A stretch of 6,827 bases of DNA, taken from assembly GCA_012516015.1 (NCBI GenBank), contig JAAYXG010000350.1:1-6827 (forward strand). The letters run 5' to 3'. Origin of the DNA: Lysobacteraceae bacterium (GTDB lineage Bacteria > Pseudomonadota > Gammaproteobacteria > Steroidobacterales > Steroidobacteraceae). The stretch's first letter is position 1, and every line of letters begins with the position of its first letter. The notes beneath the pieces were generated by a model. The model ran no database searches and was not told the DNA's origin. It was given only the letters and a program-made list of their open reading frames with translations. Made by a program: the position numbers and the translations under genes. Positions 1 through 6,705 of this stretch are shown in pieces.

Positions 1-1178
1 ACAGCGAGCACGCGCGCGACACCTGCCTCGCGTGCATAGCGACCGACTTCGGCGTGGAACGCATCGGCGTTGTCGCCGAGCTCTTTCATCTCGCCGAGCA
101 CGAGCCAATGCGTTCCGTCGAAATCGCGGAACGCGTCGAGACCCGCTTTGAGCGAGCTCGGATTCGCGTTATAGGAGTCGTCGACGAGAAACGCGCCGTT
201 GATGGCGGGCTTGAGCTCGAGCCGCCCGGCGACGGGTTTCATCGCTGCGAGACCCGCGACGATGTCGTCGACGCTCGCGCCTGCGGCATACGCCGCCGCG
301 GCGGCGCCGAGCGCATTGCGAAGGTTGTGCAATCCCGCGAGCGCAAGCGTTGCGGGCCGCACGCCTTCCGGCGTGACGAGATCGAACTCGATACGAAAGC
401 CGGCCGCATCGGCCTTCGTGCTCACCCTGTGCGCCATGAAGCTCGCTTGCTGCTCGAAGCCGAACGTCAGCAGCTTGTCGGCGGTGCGGTTCTCGCGCCA
501 CATGGACGCGAAGGCATCGTCCGCGTTGAACACCGCGACGCCGTCGCGCGGCAATGCGCGGAACATCTCGCCTTTGCCGAGCGCAACGCCCTGCAAGCTT
601 CCGAACCCTTCCAAGTGCGCGGCTCCGGCGTTCGTCACGAGACCGATCGTCGGCTCGGCGATGCTCATCAAATGAGCGATCTCGCCTTGATGATTCGCGC
701 CCATCTCGATGATGGCGAAACGATGCTCCGCGGCGAGGCCCAGCAACGTGAGCGGCACGCCGATGTGATTGTTGAGATTGCCGCGCGTCGCGAGCGTCGG
801 GCCGATGCGCGAGAGAATCGATCCGATCATTTCCTTCGTCGTCGTCTTGCCGTTGCTCCCCGTGACGCCAATGACGGGGATCGCAAACCGACGCCGCCAC
901 TCGCGCGCGAAGGCAGACAAGGCGGCGAGCGGATCGGATACGACGACTTGCGGAATGCTGATCGGCAGCGTACGCCCGACGAGCACCGCGACGGCGCCTC
1001 GATCGGCTGCGGCCGTCACGAAATCGTGGCCGTCGAAGTGCTCTCCGGTCAGCGCCACGAACAACGCACCGGGAGAAAGCGTGCGCGAATCCGTCGAGAC
1101 GCTGTCGAACCCGCGATCCTCGCCGACGAGCTCGCCGCCCGCGCAATTTGCCAGCTCGCGTAGACGCCACTCGATCAT
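1..1178 (-). CDS. murF: MurF, UDP-MurNAc-tripeptide--D-Ala-D-Ala ligase (3' end cut off by window edge)
   Basis: Cytoplasmic ATP-dependent ligase that adds the D-Ala-D-Ala dipeptide to UDP-MurNAc-L-Ala-D-Glu-meso-DAP, the last cytoplasmic step in making the peptide stem. The reading frame is open from the ATG at 1178 to the left edge, giving 392 codons of a family usually near 450 residues, so only the end of the C-terminal domain is missing. I translated it by hand. Visible motifs are the Mur-ligase P-loop TGSNGKTTTK (106-115), GNLNNHIGVPL (133-143), EMGANHQGEI (158-167), HNLRNAL (284-290), DDSYNANP (333-340) and GEMKELG (362-368). The N-terminal domain (about 1-100) carries the STDSR and GALFVALTGE...DGHDF pattern typical of MurF. 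The ATG overlaps the murE stop as ATGA and has a strong ribosome binding site. No frameshift is seen. mraY would be expected next, outside the window. Confidence 0.96.
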   Translation of the reverse strand, partial: MIEWRLRELANCAGGELVGEDRGFDSVSTDSRTLSPGALFVALTGEHFDGHDFVTAAADRGAVAVLVGRTLPISIPQVVVSDPLAALSAFAREWRRRFAIPVIGVTGSNGKTTTKEMIGSILSRIGPTLATRGNLNNHIGVPLTLLGLAAEHRFAIIEMGANHQGEIAHLMSIAEPTIGLVTNAGAAHLEGFGSLQGVALGKGEMFRALPRDGVAVFNADDAFASMWRENRTADKLLTFGFEQQASFMAHRVSTKADAAGFRIEFDLVTPEGVRPATLALAGLHNLRNALGAAAAAYAAGASVDDIVAGLAAMKPVAGRLELKPAINGAFLVDDSYNANPSSLKAGLDAFRDFDGTHWLVLGEMKELGDNADAFHAEVGRYAREAGVARVLA

Positions 1179-2710
1179 GACGTCCTCCCGAGCGCTGCGA
1201 GGGCCACTTCGCGATCGCTGAAATGACGCCGCGTCGAGCCGACGATCTGATAGTTCTCATGGCCTTTGCCGGCGATCAGCACGGCATCGCCCGGCGCGGC
1301 CCGCGCGATGGCAAGCTCGATCGCCGCCGCGCGATCCCGCTGCACGTGCGCCTTCGTCGGCTCGCGCATTCCGTCGAGGATCGCGGCGACGATCGCATCG
1401 CCGTCTTCGCCGCGGGGATTGTCGTCGGTCACGATCACGGCGTCGGCTTGCGTCTCGGCGATCGAGCCCATGAGCGGGCGCTTGCCGACATCCCGTTCGC
1501 CGCCGCAGCCGAATACGCAGTGCAGCTTGCCCGTGGAGTGCGCACGCACGGCACGCAAGGCTTTGTCCAGCGCATCGGGCGTATGCGCGTAATCCACGAC
1601 GACGAGCGGCTTGCCTGGAGCGATCAACATCTCCATGCGTCCCGGCGGCGCGGTGCCTTGCTCGATGGTCTGCAGCGCATCGCGCAACGGAACATCGAAT
1701 CCCAGGAGCGCCGCGAGAACGGCAAGCACGTTGTCGACGTTGAATGCGCCGATCAGTCGCGAGTGCAAGCGTCCGCGTCCCCATGCGCTATCGATTTCGA
1801 TCGACAGCCCGACCGGCTCGGCAACGACGTGCGTCGCGCGCACGTAGCACGCCTCGCTGCTCACGTCCGTCGTCGCGAGCGACTCGCGGCCGTAGACGGT
1901 GAGCGCCGTGCCGCGCACGCGTTGCGTCAGTGTTGCGCCGAACGGATCGTCGAGATTCACGATCGCGTGCTTGAGCGTCGGCCATTCGAAGAGCCGCGCC
2001 TTCGCCTCGCCATACGCCTCGAACGTCCCGTGATAGTCGAGATGATCGCGCGTCAAGTTCGTGAAGAGCGCCGCATCGAAGCGCACACCCGCGACCCGCT
2101 GTTGAACGAGCGCGTGAGACGTGACTTCCATGGCGACGGAACGCACGCCGTCGTCGCGCAGTTCGGCGAGCTCGCGGTGAACCGTGATGCAGTCGGGCGT
2201 CGTGTGCGAGCGCGCCCGCACAGCGCCGACGCGGCCGAATCCGAGCGTGCCCGTGTAAGCAGCGTCGATGCCGAGCTTCTCGAGCGCTTCGGCAAGCATG
2301 TAGGCAATCGTCGTCTTGCCGTTTGTCCCGGTGACCGCGGCGATTCGGATCTCGCTCGACGGCGCGTCGAAGAAGCGATCGGCAATCGTACCGAGTTGCC
2401 GCGTGAGATCCGGCACGCGAACGCCGATCACGCCGACGGGAAGCCTCGGCGCTGCAACACCGGCGGCCGGCTCCCACAGGACTGCAGCCGCACCTCGGCT
2501 CAGCGCCTGCTCCAGGAACGCAAGACCGTGCGTGCGCAAACCGGTCAACGCCACGAATGCGCCGCCCGCCTCCACCTGACGACTATCGAGCGTCAGGTCG
2601 GAGACATGGGCGCTCGGCGCGCGCTCCGGCGCGATCCCCTGCAGCAGCGTCGCCAAATTCTTGGCGCGCGGTTTTGCAGGTCGAGTGCTCATCCGCAACG
2701 CTCCGCTCAT
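1175..2710 (-). CDS. murE: MurE, UDP-MurNAc-L-Ala-D-Glu--meso-diaminopimelate ligase
   Basis: Cytoplasmic ATP-dependent ligase that adds meso-diaminopimelate to UDP-MurNAc-L-Ala-D-Glu. The protein has 511 residues, close to the usual length (about 495). The three Mur-ligase domains are complete. The N-terminal UDP-binding domain includes TLDSR (40-44). The central ATPase domain has P-loop TGTNGKTT (127-134), HTTPD (169-173), MEVTSHAL (194-201), NLTRDHLDYHG (218-228) and K237, which aligns with the carbamylated lysine. The C-terminal domain has DNPR (430-433) and GKGHE (481-485). DNPR is the known hallmark of DAP-specific rather than lysine-specific MurE, so the wall should be of the Gram-negative DAP type. 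The ATG at 2710 overlaps the ftsI stop as ATGA. A second ATG at 2692 has GGAG 8 bases upstream (2701-2704) and is a credible alternative that would shorten the protein by 6 residues. Confidence 0.97.
   Translation of the reverse strand: MSGALRMSTRPAKPRAKNLATLLQGIAPERAPSAHVSDLTLDSRQVEAGGAFVALTGLRTHGLAFLEQALSRGAAAVLWEPAAGVAAPRLPVGVIGVRVPDLTRQLGTIADRFFDAPSSEIRIAAVTGTNGKTTIAYMLAEALEKLGIDAAYTGTLGFGRVGAVRARSHTTPDCITVHRELAELRDDGVRSVAMEVTSHALVQQRVAGVRFDAALFTNLTRDHLDYHGTFEAYGEAKARLFEWPTLKHAIVNLDDPFGATLTQRVRGTALTVYGRESLATTDVSSEACYVRATHVVAEPVGLSIEIDSAWGRGRLHSRLIGAFNVDNVLAVLAALLGFDVPLRDALQTIEQGTAPPGRMEMLIAPGKPLVVVDYAHTPDALDKALRAVRAHSTGKLHCVFGCGGERDVGKRPLMGSIAETQADAVIVTDDNPRGEDGDAIVAAILDGMREPTKAHVQRDRAAAIELAIARAAPGDAVLIAGKGHENYQIVGSTRRHFSDREVALAALGRTS
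1184..1189 (-). promoter_or_regulatory. Ribosome binding site of murF
   Basis: GGGAGG lies 5 bases before the murF ATG at 1178, inside the 3' end of murE. It is the strongest Shine-Dalgarno sequence in the cluster. It supports this start and suggests that murF can recruit ribosomes itself as well as through the ATGA overlap. Confidence 0.75.
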
Positions 2711-4437
2711 GGCTCTCGGCTCGCTTGCACGAGCGTCGTCGCCGGAAGCTGCTCGAGCCCATCCGGCGGCACGCCCAGCAAACGCAGCGCGCCCGCCATC
2801 ACGTTCGCGAACACGGGCGCAGCGACTTCGCCGCCGTAGTATTTGTTGCCGGTGGGCTCATCGATCACGACGACCGCGGCGAGCTTCGGCCGACTCGCGG
2901 GCACGACGCCGCCGAAGACCGCCATGTGCTTCTCCGAGGAATAGCCGCCGTTCTCCGCCTTCCAAGAAGTCCCGGTCTTGCCTGCGACGCGATAGCCGAG
3001 CAGCGCCGCGCGATTGCCTGTGCCCTCCTCGGACACGACGCTCTCCATCATGCGCAGCATTTCGGCGGCGACGCGCGGATCGAGCACGCGTTCGCCGACG
3101 ACCGGCTCATCGACACGCCGCAGCGACACCGGACGGCGAATCCCGCCCGACCCCAGAATCGCGTAGGCCTGCGCGAGCTGCAGCGAGGTCACCGACACGC
3201 CGTATCCGAAGGAGAGCGAAGCCGTGCCGATACGTCGCCAATGAGAGTAGTGATTGAGCAAGCCCGCCGATTCGCCGGGAAAGCCGCTGCCGGTCACTTG
3301 CCCGAAGCCGAAGCCTTGCAGCGTTTCCCAGATCGATTCGGGCGGCAGCGACAGCGCCAGCTTCGTCATGCCGACGTTGCTCGATTTCGCGATGATCGTG
3401 GTGAGCGGAACCGCGCCGAGGTTGCGCTTGTCGCGAAACGTATTCACACCGATCTTCACGAAGCCCGGCGAGGTATCGATGATCGAATCCGCGTGATAGC
3501 GGCCCGATGCGAGGGCCGCCGCCGCAACGAACGGCTTCATGCTCGAGCCCGGCTCGAAGATGTCCGTCGCCGCGCGATTGCGGTAGCGCGCGGGCGAGAC
3601 TTGGTCCCGGTCGTTCGGGTTGTACGCTGGCTGATTGACCATCGCGAGCACTTCGCCCGTGTCGACGTCCAGCACGACGAGCGAGCCCGCTTTCGCGTGA
3701 TGCTCCTGTACGGCGGCCTTGAGCTCGCGATAGGCGAGATACTGAATGCGAAGATCGATGCTCGCGTACAGATCCGTGCCTGGACGCGGTGCTCGAATGC
3801 TCTCGATGTCTTCGACGGTCCTTCCGTACCGATCCTGGATGACGCGCTTCGCGCCGGGCTCGGCACCAAGCCAACGATCGTAGGCGAGCTCGAGTCCTTC
3901 CTGGCCGATATCGTCGTACTTCTTCGTGAACCCGAGCAGATGACCCGTGACTTCGCCGGCAGGATAGAAACGCTGATATTCGCGCAACAGATAGACGCCT
4001 GGGATCTTGAGATCCGCGACCTGCTGCGCATCGCTCGGCCGCATGTGCCGCACGAGATAGATGAACTCGCGGTCGAGGTTGCTCGAGACGAGCTGCTCGA
4101 GCCACTTCTTGTCGCGATTCAGCGCTTCGGCGAGGCGCTGGAATTGATCCGACGCGCGAATGAGCTCGGGCGGGCACGCCCACACCGTATCGACCGGCGT
4201 GCTGGCGGCGAGCGCCTCGCCGTTTCGATCGTAGATCCCGCCGCGCACCGCGGAGATCTTCGCGACGCGCGTGTAGCGCGCGTCGCCCTGCTTCTCGAGA
4301 AACGCTTGATCGATGAACTGCAGCTGCACGGCACGCGCGAGGAGCGCAATCGCCGTGAGCACGAGCAGCACGAGCACGAACCGCAGACGGCCGCGGAACT
4401 GTTCTTGGGAAAAGGCGCGGGGCTCGCTACGTATCAT
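2707..4437 (-). CDS. ftsI: FtsI (PBP3), septal peptidoglycan D,D-transpeptidase
   Basis: Class B penicillin-binding protein that cross-links septal peptidoglycan as part of the divisome, partnered with FtsW and the FtsQLB complex. The 576 residues match the usual length (588 in E. coli). There is a short cytoplasmic N-terminus, one membrane anchor (about 19-38), the non-catalytic pedestal domain with RGGIYDRNG (65-73), and a periplasmic transpeptidase domain with all three active-site motifs: S298-S-M-K301 (SxxK, nucleophile S298), S352-S-N354 (SxN) and K487-T-G489 (KTG). I chose the ATG at 4437 because it overlaps the ftsL stop as ATGA and puts the membrane segment near the N-terminus. The frame stays open upstream to 4557, but that 40-residue Arg/Ala-rich stretch lies wholly inside ftsL and looks spurious. 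No good ribosome binding site precedes 4437, which fits coupling to ftsL translation. No key residue is missing. Confidence 0.97.
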   Translation of the reverse strand: MIRSEPRAFSQEQFRGRLRFVLVLLVLTAIALLARAVQLQFIDQAFLEKQGDARYTRVAKISAVRGGIYDRNGEALAASTPVDTVWACPPELIRASDQFQRLAEALNRDKKWLEQLVSSNLDREFIYLVRHMRPSDAQQVADLKIPGVYLLREYQRFYPAGEVTGHLLGFTKKYDDIGQEGLELAYDRWLGAEPGAKRVIQDRYGRTVEDIESIRAPRPGTDLYASIDLRIQYLAYRELKAAVQEHHAKAGSLVVLDVDTGEVLAMVNQPAYNPNDRDQVSPARYRNRAATDIFEPGSSMKPFVAAAALASGRYHADSIIDTSPGFVKIGVNTFRDKRNLGAVPLTTIIAKSSNVGMTKLALSLPPESIWETLQGFGFGQVTGSGFPGESAGLLNHYSHWRRIGTASLSFGYGVSVTSLQLAQAYAILGSGGIRRPVSLRRVDEPVVGERVLDPRVAAEMLRMMESVVSEEGTGNRAALLGYRVAGKTGTSWKAENGGYSSEKHMAVFGGVVPASRPKLAAVVVIDEPTGNKYYGGEVAAPVFANVMAGALRLLGVPPDGLEQLPATTLVQASREP

Positions 4438-4706
4438 GGCGTCACGATCCGCACTTCGTTCGGCCGCGGGATCACCATGCGCAAGCTCCCGCGCGCGGTC
4501 TGCTCGACGCGGCCGTGCGTCGCCCACGCGCTCTGCTCGAGCTTGAGCTGCCCCCACTCGATCTCGAGCGCATCGCGGTCGGCATGCAGCGATTGCAGCT
4601 CGACGAACAATGTCCGCGTCTCATGGCGCGACCAGACGACCGCGAGCGCCGAGGCGAACAACGACGCCCAGAGCGCGATCATGGCGACCTTCATTGCCGG
4701 GCTCAT
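4434..4706 (-). CDS. ftsL: FtsL, cell division protein
   Basis: Small bitopic inner-membrane protein that forms a periplasmic coiled coil with FtsB and, with FtsQ, helps activate FtsWI septal synthesis. It has 90 residues, shorter than E. coli FtsL (121) because the cytoplasmic tail is only about 6 residues. One hydrophobic segment (about 7-25) is followed by a charged helical stretch (about 28-60) with heptad-like spacing. The conserved FtsL patch EWGQLKLEQSAWA (50-62) then leads to a VEQTAR...L.M..P ending. FtsL diverges quickly, so the call rests on size, topology, this patch and position between rsmH and ftsI. The ATG at 4706 overlaps the rsmH stop as ATGA and has AAGGTGG (4711-4717) just upstream. 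A second in-frame ATG at 4694 is possible but less well placed. Confidence 0.93.
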   Translation of the reverse strand: MSPAMKVAMIALWASLFASALAVVWSRHETRTLFVELQSLHADRDALEIEWGQLKLEQSAWATHGRVEQTARGSLRMVIPRPNEVRIVTP

Positions 4707-5632
4707 GCGGCCACCTTCTCGGCGACGCGCATGATCGCGCTTCGCGCACGCGGATTGCGCGCCACTTCCGCTTCGGAGGGGCGAATTGCCTTGCCGACAC
4801 GCTTGAGCTTGGCGCGCGCGTGATCGGGGATGTCCGGAAGCCCGGCGTAGACCGGATCGTCTTGCGAGTGCTTTTGCATGAAGCGCTTGACGATCCCGTC
4901 TTCGAGCGAATGAAAGCTGATCGCGCAGAGGCGGCCGCCCGGCGCCAGCACCTCGAGCGCACCTGCGAGCCCCGCCTCGACTTGCGCGAGCTCGTCATTG
5001 ATATGAATGCGCAATGCCTGAAAGGTGCGCGTTGCCGGGTGCTTGCCGGGCTCGCGAGTCGGAACGGCGTCCGAGACGATCTCGGCGAGACGGCCCGTCG
5101 TCGTGATCGGGGCTGCGAGGCGTGCGGCGACGATCGCGCGCGCGACGCGCTTCGCGAAGCGCTCCTCGCCGTAATCGCGAATGATGCGCGCGAGCTCGCG
5201 TTCCGGCGCGCGTGCGATGAACTGCGCCGCAGTCATTCCCGAGCTCGAATCCATCCGCATGTCGAGCGGACCGTCCTGTATGAAGCTGAAGCCGCGCGCG
5301 GCGTCGTCGAGCTGCGGAGAGGACACACCGAGATCGAGCAACACGCCGTCAATTCCCCCGAGCCATCCGCGCTCGGCGACGATCTCGTGCAAGCGCGAAA
5401 ACGGACTCTCCACCAACGTCAAGCGATTCTCTGCTGCGAATCGCTCGCGTCCTGCCGCGACTGCGGCGGGATCGCGATCGATTGCAATGACCCTGCCCTC
5501 CTTGCCGACACGCTCCAAGATCGCGGCGGTATGACCGCCCCGACCGAAGGTCGCATCCACATAGCGACCGCCCGCGCGTACGTTCAGCGCACCCAGCACT
5601 TCCTCGAGAAGCACGGGCACGTGCTGAAGCAT
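4703..5632 (-). CDS. rsmH: RsmH (MraW), 16S rRNA cytosine-1402 N4-methyltransferase
   Basis: S-adenosylmethionine-dependent methyltransferase that makes the N4-methyl of m4Cm1402 in the decoding centre of 16S rRNA. It has 309 residues from the chosen start (313 in E. coli). Visible family motifs are HVPVLLEE (4-11), the SAM-binding DATFGRGGHT (26-35), DRDP (52-55), LDLGVSSPQLD (99-109), GFSF (114-117), DGPLDMRMD (120-128), ISFHSLEDGIVK (238-249) and NPRARSAIMR (293-302). The ATG at 5632 is chosen because the family core begins right after it and AGGTG sits 5 bases upstream. The frame is also open back to a GTG at 5764 that overlaps the mraZ stop as GTGA. That would add 44 residues with no resemblance to the family, and its codons include AGA, ATA and repeated CGA, so I consider it non-coding, though not excluded. 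Confidence 0.95.
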   Translation of the reverse strand: MLQHVPVLLEEVLGALNVRAGGRYVDATFGRGGHTAAILERVGKEGRVIAIDRDPAAVAAGRERFAAENRLTLVESPFSRLHEIVAERGWLGGIDGVLLDLGVSSPQLDDAARGFSFIQDGPLDMRMDSSSGMTAAQFIARAPERELARIIRDYGEERFAKRVARAIVAARLAAPITTTGRLAEIVSDAVPTREPGKHPATRTFQALRIHINDELAQVEAGLAGALEVLAPGGRLCAISFHSLEDGIVKRFMQKHSQDDPVYAGLPDIPDHARAKLKRVGKAIRPSEAEVARNPRARSAIMRVAEKVAA

Positions 5633-5637
5633 CGGCG

Positions 5638-5642
5638 CACCT
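5638..5642 (-). promoter_or_regulatory. Ribosome binding site deciding the rsmH start
   Basis: AGGTG lies 5 bases before the ATG at 5632 (AGG at 7 bases). The rival GTG at 5764 has only a GGAG about 19 bases upstream, too far for normal initiation. This is the main sequence argument for the shorter RsmH. Confidence 0.6.
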
Positions 5643-5760
5643 ATCGGCTCATCGATGCTTCGAACCGATCGCACGCGCGAGGTCCACGCCGCGAATCTCG
5701 CGAGGACACGAAGGTCTGCAGGATTCCCGGGCGTGCATCGGATGCTGACACTCGGTTCGC

Positions 5761-6216
5761 TCACAACGACAACGATTCGAGCTCCGGCGGAAGCTCTTCC
5801 GCCGACTCATCGGCCTTCAGCCACAGCTCGCGATTCTCGTTCCACAGCGCTTCGTCCCAGAGCTCGAAGCGATTGCCTTGACCGATCAACATCGCGGCGC
5901 GAGACAGGCTGGCGTACTCGCGCAAGCTCGGCGGGATCAGGATGCGACCGCTGCCGTCGAGCTCGAGGTCGGTCGCGTGACCGATCATCAAACGTTGCAG
6001 ACGGCGCGCGACGGGATTGAGCGTCGGCAGACGGCGCAGCTTGAGCTCGATCTCTTCCCACTCGGGCAGAGGATAGATGAGCAAGCAACGATCGGCGCGA
6101 TCCACGGTTGCGATCAAACGCCCATTGGAGCGCTCGATGATGCGCTCGCGATAACGGGTCGGCATCGCGAGCCGCCCCTTCGCGTCGAGCGTCACCTTGT
6201 TTGCACCGCGGAACAT
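5761..6216 (-). CDS. mraZ: MraZ, dcw cluster transcriptional regulator (SpoVT/AbrB fold)
   Basis: DNA-binding protein that forms ring-like oligomers; in E. coli it represses its own promoter by binding TGGGN repeats upstream of the gene. From the ATG at 6216 it has 151 residues (152 in E. coli). The two AbrB-like half domains are each intact: MFRGANKVTLDAKGR (1-15, key DAKGR at 11-15, then P19 and R21) and ELDGSGRILIPPSLR (85-99, key DGSGR at 87-91). The C-terminal tail is acidic (ADESAEELPPELE). Two ATG codons lie in tandem at 6219 and 6216. I chose 6216 because the family begins MFRGA and the weak GGA at 6223-6225 is then 6 bases away rather than 3. It is the first gene of the operon, read from the promoter at 6296-6324. 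A gap of 128 bp separates it from rsmH. Confidence 0.96.
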   Translation of the reverse strand: MFRGANKVTLDAKGRLAMPTRYRERIIERSNGRLIATVDRADRCLLIYPLPEWEEIELKLRRLPTLNPVARRLQRLMIGHATDLELDGSGRILIPPSLREYASLSRAAMLIGQGNRFELWDEALWNENRELWLKADESAEELPPELESLSL

Positions 6217-6261
6217 CATGATTCCGAAACCGGCCGAGAAGCGCTTCCTGCTGCCCCTCTA

Positions 6262-6286
6262 CCCCATTCACTCCCACTTTTTCCCA
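6262..6286 (-). promoter_or_regulatory. MraZ operator: three TGGGN boxes
   Basis: On the minus strand there are three direct repeats TGGGA (6286-6282), TGGGA (6276-6272) and TGGGG (6266-6262), each separated by exactly 5 bases, one helical turn apart. This is the arrangement known for E. coli MraZ binding sites. A GGGG run continues near 6257-6254 but does not make a proper fourth box. The boxes start about 3 bases after the predicted transcription start, so bound MraZ should block promoter clearance and repress the cluster. Confidence 0.88.
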
Positions 6287-6295
6287 CCTCGTTGC

Positions 6296-6324
6296 ACTAT
6301 ATGGACGCACCCGGGCGCAGTCAA
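6296..6324 (-). promoter_or_regulatory. Sigma70 promoter of mraZ and the dcw cluster
   Basis: The minus strand carries TTGACT (6324-6319), a 17-base spacer and TATAGT (6301-6296). Each hexamer matches the consensus at five of six positions, at ideal spacing. A run of seven T (6329-6323) overlaps and precedes the -35 element and could act like a proximal UP element. Transcription should start near 6288-6290, leaving a leader of about 73 bases before the mraZ ATG. The three MraZ boxes directly downstream support the assignment. Confidence 0.88.
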
Positions 6325-6400
6325 AAAAATCTGAGCAATTTCCCTTTTGGCGACAGGTACTTAGGGGTCAACCGCAAACTCGGTCGTGGATGGCTCTGGA

Positions 6401-6419
6401 CTGCATTTCAGGAAATCAG
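6401..6419. repeat. Imperfect dyad, ATTTC-AG-GAAAT core
   Basis: The core ATTTC (6405-6409), AG, GAAAT (6412-6416) is a perfect inverted repeat. It extends outward to CTG (6401-6403) and CAG (6417-6419), with one extra base at 6404 on the left arm. It lies about 80 bp upstream of the mraZ -35 element. It could be a binding site for an unknown regulator or chance. Confidence 0.35.
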
Positions 6420-6499
6420 AGGGTTAGAGAATGTTGTTGAGGTGTTACGTAGCAGCGCTAGGTACGCCTCCCGGCGCGCCGCTTGGGACGGTCGCGCTG

Positions 6500-6521
6500 G
6501 TTCCGCGCAAGTTCCGCGCAA
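6500..6521. repeat. Perfect 11-bp tandem duplication
   Basis: GTTCCGCGCAA occurs twice back to back (6500-6510 and 6511-6521). The unit is not a multiple of three and the site is intergenic, so it does not reflect a protein repeat. It looks like a small replication-slippage duplication or a pair of adjacent binding sites one helical turn apart. Confidence 0.6.
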
Positions 6522-6555
6522 CTCTCTCACCCGATCATGGCGTCAAAGTGGCAAT

Positions 6556-6575
6556 CCGCCGCGCTATCGTGGCGG
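6556..6575 (+). repeat. 8-bp stem-loop upstream of rnpB
   Basis: On the plus strand CCGCCGCG (6556-6563) pairs with CGTGGCGG (6568-6575) around a CTAT loop, with one G-U pair. The minus-strand copy has an A-C mismatch at that position, so the structure favours plus-strand RNA. No T tract follows, so it is not a standard terminator. Confidence 0.35.
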
Positions 6576-6689
6576 CGTAAGGTCAAGTAAATGTAAGCGA
6601 TGTCCTACGTGGTTCGTTGGTCCCGGCTTCATTATTAATTATTGTTTAACAGATATGGAAAGGCCATGCCGCCAGCAACCTCTTGTATT

Positions 6690-6705
6690 GGGGCTTTGAT
6701 GCCCC
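6690..6705. repeat. Short G/C hairpin just before rnpB
   Basis: GGGGC (6690-6694) and GCCCC (6701-6705) flank a 6-base loop TTTGAT, ending about 13 bases before the RNase P RNA. No T run follows on either strand, which argues against an intrinsic terminator. It falls in the spacer of the only geometrically suitable rnpB promoter candidate. Confidence 0.35.

Noticed and set aside
54..1163. 369-codon plus-strand frame, and another minus-strand frame at 169-1260, in the murF region
   Set aside because: Both are out of frame with murF, whose P-loop and other motifs read continuously from 1178 to the left edge.
1223..2839. 538-codon plus-strand frame opposite murE
   Set aside because: Same artefact of high GC codon use; no family motif, and the minus strand has a complete MurE.
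4438..4557. 40-residue N-terminal extension of FtsI
   Set aside because: It lies entirely within ftsL, is Arg/Ala-rich, and would push the membrane anchor away from the N-terminus; the ATGA start at 4437 fits the family.
2557..4734. 725-codon open frame on the plus strand, antisense to ftsI and the start of murE
   Set aside because: Arg/Ala/His-rich low-complexity translation with no recognisable domain, lying opposite genes with intact catalytic motifs. Long stop-free antisense frames are expected in GC-rich genes.
4610..5881. 423-codon plus-strand frame opposite rsmH
   Set aside because: Arg-rich antisense translation without motifs; the real gene is RsmH on the minus strand.
6238..6247. 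Palindrome GAAGCGCTTC in the mraZ leader
   Set aside because: Perfect but without a loop, so it makes at best a 3-bp hairpin; short palindromes like this are common in GC-rich DNA.
6323..6329. T7 run on the minus strand as an intrinsic terminator
   Set aside because: No GC-rich stem precedes it; it merges into the -35 element and is better read as part of the promoter.
6437..6465. Possible plus-strand promoter starting with TTGAGG
   Set aside because: No acceptable -10 hexamer at 16-18 bases (AGGTAC or TAGGTA match poorly).
5878..6699. 273-codon plus-strand frame across mraZ and the intergenic region
   Set aside because: Antisense to mraZ and its promoter/operator, with no recognisable domain; its end runs through non-coding DNA.
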